IMG/VR virus record: IMGVR_UViG_3300006109_000240
Location: 1-25,348 of that record
Direction: 5' to 3' (one strand)
From: a virus
Length of the DNA stretch: 25,348 bases
Under the pieces are notes generated by a model. The model was not told the origin of the DNA. It made no database searches and worked only from the letters and a program-made list of their open reading frames with translations. A program made the translations under genes and the position numbers. Positions 1 through 6,434 of the stretch are shown here, piece after piece (within the stretch, counting starts at the first letter, position 1; each line of letters opens with the position of its first letter).

Positions 1-179
1 TACACAACATCATACTCATTATGATCTTCATGGGCATTACCGGCCCAATTGACGTCAACGCGATCATACTTGCCGGTCTGACGAATCTGATCCGCGTAGA
101 TGACGCCTTGTGCGGATCGATGGGATGCCAGACGAGGAACTATCGGAATGAAGGGTGCGGTTACAAGAGCTTTCATCAT
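1..179 (-). CDS. 5' part of an unidentified protein, cut by the window edge
   Basis: The reading frame starts with two consecutive Met codons at 179 and 176 and stays open for 59 codons to the left window edge. The N-terminus has a hydrophobic beginning, MKALVTAPFIPI, and ends with YDVV at the edge. That is compatible with the first strands of a Rossmann-like or glycosyltransferase-like fold, but the fragment is too short to name. It follows the 353-residue transferase-like gene (199-1260) in the same direction with a 19-base gap, so it probably belongs to the same modification operon. The rest of the gene lies outside the window. Confidence 0.6.
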   Translation of the reverse strand, partial: MMKALVTAPFIPIVPRLASHRSAQGVIYADQIRQTGKYDRVDVNWAGNAHEDHNEYDVV

Positions 180-198
180 GTAAGTATTATATCGCACT

Positions 199-1260
199 TC
201 AGACTTCTGTAAATTCCAAAGTAGCGCGATCGTAATTTTTATCCCAGAGACGACGCGTCGTGTGCCCATTCAGCACGACCTTGCCTTCCGGATGCTTGGC
301 CAGATCGAAATCCATCGGAAAGATCCAATCATAAGGAATACGCTTCGTTGGATGTTTTACGCCATGATGGATAAAAATAGACTTTGCAAAAAAACATGAC
401 TTATCCTCTACGTTCAGCATCTTCTGCGAAGTCATAGGATTGTCTGGATGCTCACAGAGGTAACTCATCTGAGAAAGCCACACGTTGGCCTGATGATTCT
501 TTGGAACGAACTCGCCGTCCGCATCGATCTCATACTTCACCTTGCCGTTGACGTTCTCGAGGAAGATCTGATGCATGCCGTCGAAGTGTCCGGTGCCGCC
601 GAAAAGGACAGACTCCGGATCGACGAGATGAGGATAGGCCATTGCGACGTATCGAGCCGTGTTCTTACACGGATAGAGCGGAGAACGAAAGTTTTGTTCC
701 TTCTTGAAGTGAGCCTCGAGGATCTTGGCAAACTGCATCATCGTGTACCTCTTGCCGTTTGTAAGGTGATGATGCAGAGCATTCGCCGCTTTCAGCGGTC
801 CAGTCAGGAGCCACTCCTTCACGTCCGTACCCTTGGGATAGTAGATCTGAAAGAGGTCCGAACGGGCATGGCGATTATGCTTGAAGTGTTCGCGAGTCTT
901 ATCGATGCCGTGGGTCATCAGATGAGTTAGAGTACCCCAATGCTCATTGGTAAACGAGAAGACGAGGGCGTACCAAAGACGATCACGAGAGTCTTTTACT
1001 CCTGTCATGAGCTCCACGAAAGGATGTTCATGCCAATGAAGACGATGGGAGAAGATCTGATAGTCTTCTCGAAGGAGACGATCTTCTCGCTTATCAAACT
1101 CTCGGCAGAATTCAAAGAACTTCTCGAGCCTCTCGTCTTGAGTCCACTCACGCATCCAAGAATCCGTAGGCTTACCGTCTTTCAATAGTACCTGCGTCGT
1201 ATTTGGATACTCGATGTTGCGATAGGGAATGGATCCCTCGATGAAAGGCTCGAGACTCAT
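199..1260 (-). CDS. alpha-glutamyl/putrescinyl thymine pyrophosphorylase-like protein (amino acid:DNA transferase-like), copy 2
   Basis: This 353-residue protein is rich in His, Trp and aromatic residues. I assign it to the phage aGPT-PPlase / amino acid:DNA transferase family, whose members are implicated in linking amino acids or polyamines to activated 5-hydroxymethyl-pyrimidines in DNA. The assignment rests on its resemblance to the 402-residue protein at 3110-4318. Both have a helical N-terminal half with an aromatic WY(A/I) helix, then a helix ending in YP, about seven residues, and F(G/Y)G. Here this is AYP at 208-210 and FGGTG at 220-224. The start at 1260 follows the 74-residue gene's stop by one base. 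The operon contains a hydroxymethylase and a PLP enzyme, which supports a role in base modification. Sequence similarity between the two copies is low, so the family call is moderate and the substrate is inferred. Confidence 0.55.
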   Translation of the reverse strand: MSLEPFIEGSIPYRNIEYPNTTQVLLKDGKPTDSWMREWTQDERLEKFFEFCREFDKREDRLLREDYQIFSHRLHWHEHPFVELMTGVKDSRDRLWYALVFSFTNEHWGTLTHLMTHGIDKTREHFKHNRHARSDLFQIYYPKGTDVKEWLLTGPLKAANALHHHLTNGKRYTMMQFAKILEAHFKKEQNFRSPLYPCKNTARYVAMAYPHLVDPESVLFGGTGHFDGMHQIFLENVNGKVKYEIDADGEFVPKNHQANVWLSQMSYLCEHPDNPMTSQKMLNVEDKSCFFAKSIFIHHGVKHPTKRIPYDWIFPMDFDLAKHPEGKVVLNGHTTRRLWDKNYDRATLEFTEV

Positions 1261-1261
1261 G

Positions 1262-1486
1262 TTATTCGCGTTCTTCGACTGAATCGGCGATCTCGAGGAG
1301 CGAATCAGCGATCAGACGAGCCGCGCGAGGCTCGAACGTAAACGTCGTTACGTCTTCCTCGTTCTCGATGTACTTCAGCGTAACAAACCCCGGGGCCTGT
1401 TGATCCTGCTCGACGAGCCAATGATAGTAGCCGTGACAGTCACTGATTTTTACCGTTTTTTCCCGTGTGTATGTTTTGTTGCTCAT
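1262..1486 (-). CDS. small hypothetical phage protein (74 aa)
   Basis: I do not recognise this 74-residue acidic protein. It contains a short aromatic stretch (GYYHW, about residues 19-23) and a C-terminal amphipathic helix rich in Ala, Asp and Glu. There are no Cys pairs, membrane segments or catalytic motifs. The frame is intact, and its stop lies one base before the start of the downstream 353-residue transferase-like gene, which implies translational coupling. The upstream 52-base gap is very AT-rich and may hold a promoter. Function unknown. Confidence 0.65.
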   Translation of the reverse strand: MSNKTYTREKTVKISDCHGYYHWLVEQDQQAPGFVTLKYIENEEDVTTFTFEPRAARLIADSLLEIADSVEERE

Positions 1487-1538
1487 ATTGTTTATTGTTT
1501 TTTTTATCTCGATCCGAATTATTACTTATCTAGATAAA
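1487..1538 (-). promoter_or_regulatory. AT-rich gap with TATAAT-like element and TTATCTAGATAA palindrome
   Basis: On the minus strand this short gap contains a TATAAT sequence that directly overlaps a perfect 12-base palindrome (1526-1537). After it come an A-rich stretch and the start codon at 1486. I see no clear -35 element at the right spacing and no Shine-Dalgarno sequence. It is one of the few non-coding AT-rich gaps in the modification operon, so an internal promoter or operator is plausible but unproven. Confidence 0.25.
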
Positions 1539-1739
1539 TTATAGGGTCTCATTTTTGAACAGAGATTTCAATCTTTTCCAAAACGACTTAAACCAAAAAT
1601 TTCTAATATGGCTACAAACAGGACAATACTCCAATTGATATTCAGCGGTATTAGTCCAGTGAAAGTGACGTTTTGAATGGTCACACGCGATTGATTGGGC
1701 TTCCATTGTTTTGTTAATATTTGTGTCTTTATCGTTCAT
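1539..1739 (-). CDS. small zinc-ribbon-like protein (66 aa)
   Basis: This 66-residue protein has one Cys/His centre: C19 and H21 in ACDHSKRH, followed by CPVC near residues 39-42. That spacing is typical of a small treble-clef or zinc-ribbon structural zinc site. The C-terminal third is basic and aromatic (FWKRLKSLFK), a possible nucleic-acid- or membrane-facing helix. Its start codon overlaps the stop of the upstream YopX gene in an ATGA arrangement, so the two are translated together. The base composition is clearly more AT-rich than the flanking transferase genes. Function unknown. Confidence 0.6.
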   Translation of the reverse strand: MNDKDTNINKTMEAQSIACDHSKRHFHWTNTAEYQLEYCPVCSHIRNFWFKSFWKRLKSLFKNETL

Positions 1740-2152
1740 TTTAGTAAATCCTTATTTTCAAATATGTTGCCAACCACCTCGAAATCGCACAAAACATCCA
1801 CCATCGAATACCACCATGTATAATCTGCAGATTTGTATTTTCCAAAAGCAAACGCACAATCTTCAGATGAATACCACACCTCAGCATTTTTTACATTTTC
1901 GGCTTCAGGCCCATGAGTCATTCCATATTCAGTGAAATTTACAATATCACCTTCATATATCTCTTTACCATTTTTATCTTTGAGTCCTGTGTATTGTTGA
2001 ATCACATAATCGCCATCATCAATATTGGATATTGTTATTTGATTGCCTGTGTGATGCCATAGTAATTGTCCACCACTACAGGAATAAAATGGAATATCCG
2101 TAAAATGTTTGGTGGTATTGCACCAGACTCTAAACTTAATTTCTCTATTCAT
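1736..2152 (-). CDS. yopX: YopX family protein
   Basis: This 138-residue protein matches the phage YopX family. It has the family's opening REIKFRVW, the central signature YTGLKDKNGKEIYEGDIV, and the closing FEVVGNIFEN near the C-terminus. YopX proteins are common in Gram-positive and other phages and prophages. Their role is not established, although an SH3-like beta fold is expected. The gene sits in an AT-rich stretch (about 1500-2160) inside an otherwise more balanced modification operon, and it is coupled to the next small gene by ATGA. This suggests a later insertion of a cassette. The start at 2152 is the only Met before the conserved opening. Confidence 0.9.
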   Translation of the reverse strand: MNREIKFRVWCNTTKHFTDIPFYSCSGGQLLWHHTGNQITISNIDDGDYVIQQYTGLKDKNGKEIYEGDIVNFTEYGMTHGPEAENVKNAEVWYSSEDCAFAFGKYKSADYTWWYSMVDVLCDFEVVGNIFENKDLLK

Positions 2153-2160
2153 ATTTTATA

Positions 2161-3102
2161 TTATTCATTCCACATGCGACTGCGGTCCAGATCACCGAAG
2201 TCTTTCCACTTGCGCTGAGAGTTGATGCGCTTCACGTCAACCTTCGAGAGGTTGCGATTGATGTGAGCGTCCGAGCCGACATTGATGAATATCGCACCTG
2301 GCTTTCCGTCTTTGACGAATCCCTCCCATGCCTTGGCATCGTATGCGGCCGTGGACGGGAACGGCATAGTCTTGGCACACTTATGAGGAGTCAAAAATGG
2401 CATCGTGGCCGAAACCACCTTGGCATCGCCGATCTCTCCCTTATGAATGTTTCGAGCCACGGCGACTCCATATGCTTGAGCCGTCGGCCATCCGATCTGC
2501 AATGCACGGACCATCGTGCCAGTAGAAACCGCACACCAGATTTCCGTGGGCTCATCGCCGATGATTTTTGTAATCGTATTGGCCATGTTGGCCAAGCCAG
2601 CCGTGACCATGGGGTTTCCGGTCAGACCAAATGGAAGGTATTGAGCATTGTTGGCCTCGGCCCACTTACGTGCATATGAGTTGAGAACCGGCATCGCGGC
2701 GATCTTGAAGAATCGAAGGTCTACATGTGAATACGCGGCCAGAGATCCTTGATGATTGGAAACTTCCGAGGATGCCGGACAGAAGAAGACGCACTTCTTA
2801 CCATACATCTCCGCGAGCATCGCAATAGCATCCGGAGCATGACCCTGGCGAGGGGCGCAGTACACGAGCGTATCCTTATTCGTCTCGGCGATCACTCGCT
2901 CTCCGCCAAAGGCTTTTAGTCCACCTGGTGCCAGATCCGCGCGCAAAATGTACTTATCTCTAAAGCGTTCAACGATCGGCTCGGCGATCTTGGACTTAAA
3001 CGTCCCCCAGATCTCCGCATAGTATTGTTTGGCCTCAGATCGAGACATGCCCATCGGAATATCCTTGTTGCTTCCATCCGTAACTATCGTATATGGTTTC
3101 AT
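2161..3102 (-). CDS. PLP-dependent enzyme, fold type II-like (tryptophan synthase beta / threonine synthase superfamily)
   Basis: This 313-residue protein shows the layout of fold type II PLP enzymes. An N-terminal LRADLAPGGLKAFGGER segment puts K63 where the Schiff-base lysine is expected. NHQGS (about 116-120) lies on the substrate side, and the glycine-rich STGT at 193-196 fits the cofactor phosphate loop. It is shorter than free-living ACC deaminase or threonine synthase relatives. Start 3102 (MKPYTIV) fits the 7-base gap after the stop of the upstream transferase-like gene; the longer frame would only read into that gene. In hmU-hypermodifying phages such as ViI, a PLP enzyme decarboxylates or trims an amino acid already attached to the base. 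The same role is inferred here from the neighbours. The exact reaction is unknown. Confidence 0.8.
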   Translation of the reverse strand: MKPYTIVTDGSNKDIPMGMSRSEAKQYYAEIWGTFKSKIAEPIVERFRDKYILRADLAPGGLKAFGGERVIAETNKDTLVYCAPRQGHAPDAIAMLAEMYGKKCVFFCPASSEVSNHQGSLAAYSHVDLRFFKIAAMPVLNSYARKWAEANNAQYLPFGLTGNPMVTAGLANMANTITKIIGDEPTEIWCAVSTGTMVRALQIGWPTAQAYGVAVARNIHKGEIGDAKVVSATMPFLTPHKCAKTMPFPSTAAYDAKAWEGFVKDGKPGAIFINVGSDAHINRNLSKVDVKRINSQRKWKDFGDLDRSRMWNE

Positions 3103-3109
3103 GGTAAAA

Positions 3110-4318
3110 TTATTTAGTGGGGAACTTATCAGGCACTCCGATCCAGTCCTTGAAGTCAGAATGGGATTGAACAAGCTTGATGTAGGCCTGTGGAGTCAGA
3201 TTGTTCGCCTTCAGCACCTCGTCGTAATAGAAGTTCTGTGTTGAATCGTTGAACGTCTTCACGAGGCCGAGCTTAAGCATAGGAAGCTGACGACCGTACG
3301 GATGAATGATCTTCGTGGAACTGAATACTCGATCTCGATCGATCGTATTGTAGGCTTCTCCCAGGCGAACATACGATGTCACCCAACGAATGTAGTCACA
3401 GCAAACATCTTCGCAATCGTAAGGCACACTGCCGGTATCTTTGCATGCCATCTCCATGACCGAGTCTAGAAAGTCTTCGGTCTTCATCTTCTTGAGGGGA
3501 CGAGCCAGGTACGAGATACATTCGATCGCATTGGAACCATAGAAGAACATCGAGTCGCGAACGACGTATTGAGGATACCAGTCGGCGATGTCGGCCACGA
3601 TCGCCGCGTACTGAAAGTGATACTGTCTCAGGCCATTTCGCACGTTCCAGTCAAGCATGAAGCTTCCGATCTCTCGAAGAGTCTTCTTCTGACCCTTCAC
3701 GAGCCAATCGGCCAGATCTCGTGCCAGTCGTGGAGCATACTCACAAAGGAAGTAGTCTCCTCCACGTTTGTACTTCGATGAAGGCTTGGGAAACGCCGGA
3801 AACTGATAACCCACGGATGTGTAGAATGAGTTCGACTCATGACGGACCATCTCGCACATATCCTCGATCGTCTTGGCTCGATGAAGCTTGAAGAGGAGAG
3901 TGTTATGGTACCCCGAAGGTTTCTGAGCATAGTTGATGCCAGAACCACACACTCGATGAAGGATGAAGATGTAGAGCCATTCGGCCAGAGAGAAGTCATC
4001 ATGCTTTCCAATCCAGTCATGAGCCACTTGACTCCTCTGCTCGGTGATCATTCCGGCTTGCATCTTCTTCCAGTACGGATGACGATCGGTCCATCCATAG
4101 AAGACGTCATTGACGATCTGAGAGAATCCGGCATACTTACGCTCGACGACGTCGTACAGTTCGACGTGTTCCATGAGATCATCACCCATCTTCGATTCTC
4201 GATGAGTCATCATTCCATATGGAGGCAGAGAGGAGACATTGCACTTGGTCTGTTGCTCTCGAGCCAGATCGTAATACCGCAGAAAGTCCTGATAGTATGG
4301 AGTCGCTTCAATTTTCAT
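3110..4318 (-). CDS. alpha-glutamyl/putrescinyl thymine pyrophosphorylase-like protein (amino acid:DNA transferase-like), copy 1
   Basis: This 402-residue, largely helical, aromatic-rich protein is the stronger of two family members in the window. Visible blocks are LAEWLYIFILHRVCGSGINY (111-130), WYPQYVVRDSMFFYGSN (247-263 region) and a Cys-containing DCEDVCCDY (301-309). The family (aGPT-PPlase, also called HMUDK-associated helical or AADT) occurs in phages that hypermodify 5-hydroxymethyl-uracil, where it attaches amino acids or polyamines to phosphorylated bases. Start 4318 overlaps the dCMP deaminase end by 11 bases and begins MKIEATPYYQ; longer starts run inside the deaminase gene. Next in the operon is a PLP enzyme. 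No DNA-base kinase, which the known pathway needs, is visible in this window. Confidence 0.65.
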   Translation of the reverse strand: MKIEATPYYQDFLRYYDLAREQQTKCNVSSLPPYGMMTHRESKMGDDLMEHVELYDVVERKYAGFSQIVNDVFYGWTDRHPYWKKMQAGMITEQRSQVAHDWIGKHDDFSLAEWLYIFILHRVCGSGINYAQKPSGYHNTLLFKLHRAKTIEDMCEMVRHESNSFYTSVGYQFPAFPKPSSKYKRGGDYFLCEYAPRLARDLADWLVKGQKKTLREIGSFMLDWNVRNGLRQYHFQYAAIVADIADWYPQYVVRDSMFFYGSNAIECISYLARPLKKMKTEDFLDSVMEMACKDTGSVPYDCEDVCCDYIRWVTSYVRLGEAYNTIDRDRVFSSTKIIHPYGRQLPMLKLGLVKTFNDSTQNFYYDEVLKANNLTPQAYIKLVQSHSDFKDWIGVPDKFPTK

Positions 4319-4766
4319 AATATTGAATCCAATCGTATTCAATTCCGGCTTCCGCAAAGAGTTCTTTAGTAAAGTCACATGACTTAATCCATTGCTCGGC
4401 CACGATCTGTCGTGGAACGACCACGCGTTTAATACCAACCTGAATGATTCCCTTGGCACATTCAGAGCAAATTGGTAAGCCAGTGGCATAGAGAGTTGCT
4501 CCTTTCAGAGAAACACCATGTTCGACCGCGTTGTAGATCGCATTCATCTCGCCATGAACAATATACTTGTATTTGACTTCACGAACATTTAGACGATCTG
4601 GATTATCCTCAATTCCACTAGGAAAGCCATTGTAGCCAGTAGACAAAATCTTTCGATCTCGAACAACAACCGCTCCAATACGAGTCGATGGATCTTTGGA
4701 CCATGATGCGACTTGTCGAGCCATGTCCAAAAATCTTATGTCCCATTTGTCGACTTCAGTTTGCAT
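4308..4766 (-). CDS. cd: deoxycytidylate (dCMP) deaminase
   Basis: This 152-residue zinc enzyme converts dCMP to dUMP for thymidylate supply. The zinc and catalytic motifs are plain: HGEMNAI (His ligand and catalytic Glu) and PICSECAKGII (two Cys ligands), as in T4 Cd. An N-terminal SKDPSTRIGAVVV strand and a GYNGFP loop are also typical of dCMP deaminases. It is shorter than T4 Cd (193 residues) but complete. Its start overlaps the end of the hydroxymethylase gene by 11 bases, and its end overlaps the next transferase-like gene by 11 bases. Because it is coupled to a hydroxymethylase, it could also deaminate hm-dCMP to hm-dUMP, which would change the substrate of the downstream modification enzymes. 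That is an inference. Confidence 0.95.
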   Translation of the reverse strand: MQTEVDKWDIRFLDMARQVASWSKDPSTRIGAVVVRDRKILSTGYNGFPSGIEDNPDRLNVREVKYKYIVHGEMNAIYNAVEHGVSLKGATLYATGLPICSECAKGIIQVGIKRVVVPRQIVAEQWIKSCDFTKELFAEAGIEYDWIQYYEN

Positions 4767-5502
4767 AGGGGCGTACTTTAGGATAGAACTTACGATATTC
4801 TTCCTTACTTATCGAGTGCTGTCCAGTCAGATCGAAATGATCGATCAGATAGAACTGACTCGAATAGACATGTAAATTTCCAACGTTCCAGACGATGTGA
4901 CCCAGATCGACGTTGGATTCCGTCAAACGATTGTAGTCATTCAGAAGCTTCTTCAATACATGAAGCTGCCAGGCGTAGTCGTTACGATATCCAGCCCAGG
5001 CATCGTTGCTTCGCATCGAGACGATGGCATGCATGGAATTCTCACGAATGAAGTACTGAACCGTGTTCGTGCAGATGAAATCCGACATGCCGTCCTTACA
5101 GAAGTCTTCATGCATGGAAGGACGCGTGTAGATCATGATCGCACGACGTGAATTCTTATTGCAGATGAGTTCTCTCAGGCATCCGTCATATTGACTACCA
5201 TTCTCCTTCGACCAGATGCACCATCCATAGTTCGAGTTGATCAATCCATTGGGCGTCGCGATCTTCTTCCAGATCTCTGGAACCTTGGCGGGAATGTCAT
5301 TCACGTTTAGTGACTTTGACTCATACCATTGAAGCTCACGCTTCACGTAGTCGTCATTCACGGAGCCAAAGATCGTCGGCTCATCGGCCATGAATTGAAC
5401 TCCGATGATCTCGACGGTCAGAGCTCCGGTCTTGTCGATCGTGAAGTTCTCGTTCCTCAAAAGATCCGAGAACTCTTTGCGAATGTCATTGATGTTCCGC
5501 AT
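4756..5502 (-). CDS. 42: dCMP hydroxymethylase (T4 gp42-like, thymidylate synthase fold)
   Basis: This 248-residue protein closely follows T4 gp42 along its whole length (FADEP/IFG, INSNYGW, IYTRPSM, DGMSDF, CTNTVQY, MRSND, GYRNDYAWQ, IWNVG.LHVYS). C144 in SDFICTNTVQ is the nucleophile that attacks C6 of the pyrimidine. D175 in GYRNDYAW sits 31 residues later, exactly as C148 and D179 do in T4, and that Asp is the residue that favours dCMP over dUMP. The product is 5-hydroxymethyl-dCMP, so the phage DNA probably carries modified cytosine. A strong AAGGAGG ribosome site inside the end of the upstream gene, and a TAATG junction, define the start at 5502. High confidence in family; cytosine preference inferred from D175. 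Confidence 0.95.
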   Translation of the reverse strand: MRNINDIRKEFSDLLRNENFTIDKTGALTVEIIGVQFMADEPTIFGSVNDDYVKRELQWYESKSLNVNDIPAKVPEIWKKIATPNGLINSNYGWCIWSKENGSQYDGCLRELICNKNSRRAIMIYTRPSMHEDFCKDGMSDFICTNTVQYFIRENSMHAIVSMRSNDAWAGYRNDYAWQLHVLKKLLNDYNRLTESNVDLGHIVWNVGNLHVYSSQFYLIDHFDLTGQHSISKEEYRKFYPKVRPYAN

Positions 5503-5885
5503 TATCCCTTGACCTCCTTCTTGGGACGATTAAAAATGTCATGATTTGCTTTTTGACCATCCATCTTGCCTCGACAGTATGAGACGATGAACGAGCAATA
5601 GTTAGCCATGTCCTTGGCCGAGTCCTCGATCGATTCGAAGTTGGGTTGATAGTTTGGATCGTTTAGCATGGCTGAAACCACGGATTCCAAACGAAGCTTC
5701 TTGGCATGGACGATGTCCATCAGAGTCAAGATGCCATTTGGATAGTAATCGGCTTGCTTGATTCGAGACACGGCATTTTGATAGTCCACGCCTTTACGAG
5801 TCTGCAATTCAATGCATTCTTGTAAGACGCGAATCGATTCACGAGATGTTGATAGAATAGGTGACATAAAATGAAGAGACATCAT
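5502..5885 (-). CDS. Nmad1 / DUF1599 nucleotide-modification-associated protein
   Basis: This protein of up to 127 residues fits the DUF1599 family, renamed nucleotide modification associated domain 1. Supporting segments are ELQTRKGVDYQN, IKQADYYPNGILTLMDIVHAKKLRLESV and a C-terminal PNYQPNFESIEDSAKDMANY block. Family members lie next to thymidylate synthase-type and base-modifying genes in phages; their activity is not established. Here it is directly coupled (TAATG) to dCMP hydroxymethylase. The start is uncertain: Met codons at 5885, 5882 and 5867 are all possible, none has a good ribosome site, and the conserved part begins after the third. Confidence 0.75.
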   Translation of the reverse strand: MMSLHFMSPILSTSRESIRVLQECIELQTRKGVDYQNAVSRIKQADYYPNGILTLMDIVHAKKLRLESVVSAMLNDPNYQPNFESIEDSAKDMANYCSFIVSYCRGKMDGQKANHDIFNRPKKEVKG

Positions 5886-5946
5886 ACGGCATTGAGCCGC
5901 TGAAGTACAGTAAATTGTTTCTCAGAGATAGTCCGGCTTCAGATGT

Positions 5947-6243
5947 TCATTTGTAGTAGTTTGGGTTGGTGCAGCAGCCGCAGCAGCCGTGCGTCGAGTC
6001 TTTTTGGGCGCGTTGGCAGTCGGGGTCGGGGTGGCCGACTCCGCAGCGGCAGATTCGTTCGGTGATGCCTCGGTCGGTGCGGTAGTTCAGCGGCCAGTAG
6101 CGCATCGTGTGGTTGCTCGGGTTGTGGACGGGGCAGTGGTTACCAGCGCAGGCGTCTGGGTCGTGGGTGACGAATGCCGACCAGTATTCCCGTTCGTGCG
6201 GCAATAGTTCGCCTGATCGTCCAAGCTTTTCTTTATTTGTCAT
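5947..6243 (-). CDS. Cys-rich small phage protein, GC-rich and probably acquired
   Basis: This 98-residue protein has nine Cys residues and several His in the segments CAGNHCPVHNPSNHTM, RICRCGVGHPDPDC and HGCCGCC, so it very likely binds zinc. The pattern PSNH.M..WPLNYR.DRGI.ERIC.CGVGHPDPD resembles a small protein I recall from actinobacteriophages. The gene is visibly richer in G and C than all its neighbours, which supports horizontal transfer. Its ATG overlaps the stop of the upstream 35-residue membrane peptide (ATGA). Function unknown. Confidence 0.75.
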   Translation of the reverse strand: MTNKEKLGRSGELLPHEREYWSAFVTHDPDACAGNHCPVHNPSNHTMRYWPLNYRTDRGITERICRCGVGHPDPDCQRAQKDSTHGCCGCCTNPNYYK

Positions 6244-6347
6244 GGGCGTTTTTGATGGTCGATGAAGTCCTTGATCAGGTATACGATCACGACTAAGTCG
6301 ATGATGATTCCATTGATCGTGTAGATGTGTTGCATTGTATGTTGCAT
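6240..6347 (-). CDS. tiny single-pass membrane peptide (35 aa)
   Basis: A short frame starts at 6347, just downstream of the tRNA-Glu gene, and encodes 35 residues; a second Met at 6335 is an alternative start. The centre, TINGIIIDLVVIVYLI, is a plausible transmembrane helix followed by a charged tail DFIDHQKRP. Its stop overlaps the next gene's ATG (ATGA), which is the main reason to accept it as real. Small membrane peptides of this type are common in phages; function unknown. Confidence 0.5.
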   Translation of the reverse strand: MQHTMQHIYTINGIIIDLVVIVYLIKDFIDHQKRP

Positions 6348-6353
6348 TGTAAA

Positions 6354-6428
6354 TGGCGACCCTACCGGGAATCGAACCCGGGCTACCTCCGTGAAAGGGA
6401 GGTGTCCTAACCGCTAGACCATAGGGTC
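6354..6428 (-). tRNA. tRNA-Glu (anticodon UUC)
   Basis: The minus strand folds into a full cloverleaf with a perfect 7-bp acceptor GACCCTA/TAGGGTC, D-arm and T-arm GGTTCGATTCC. The anticodon stem is CCTCC/GGAGG with loop CTTTCAC, giving anticodon TTC. CCA is encoded (6354-6356) after discriminator G. It lies six bases downstream of the 215-residue gene and just before the 35-residue peptide gene. Confidence 0.97.
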
Positions 6429-6434
6429 GATGGA

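Noticed and set aside
448-930. 160-codon plus-strand frame inside the 353-residue transferase-like gene
   Set aside because: Antisense shadow with no recognisable pattern.
3839-4369. 176-codon plus-strand frame inside the transferase-like gene
   Set aside because: Antisense shadow of a clear protein-coding gene; composition mirrors the reverse strand and no family pattern is seen.
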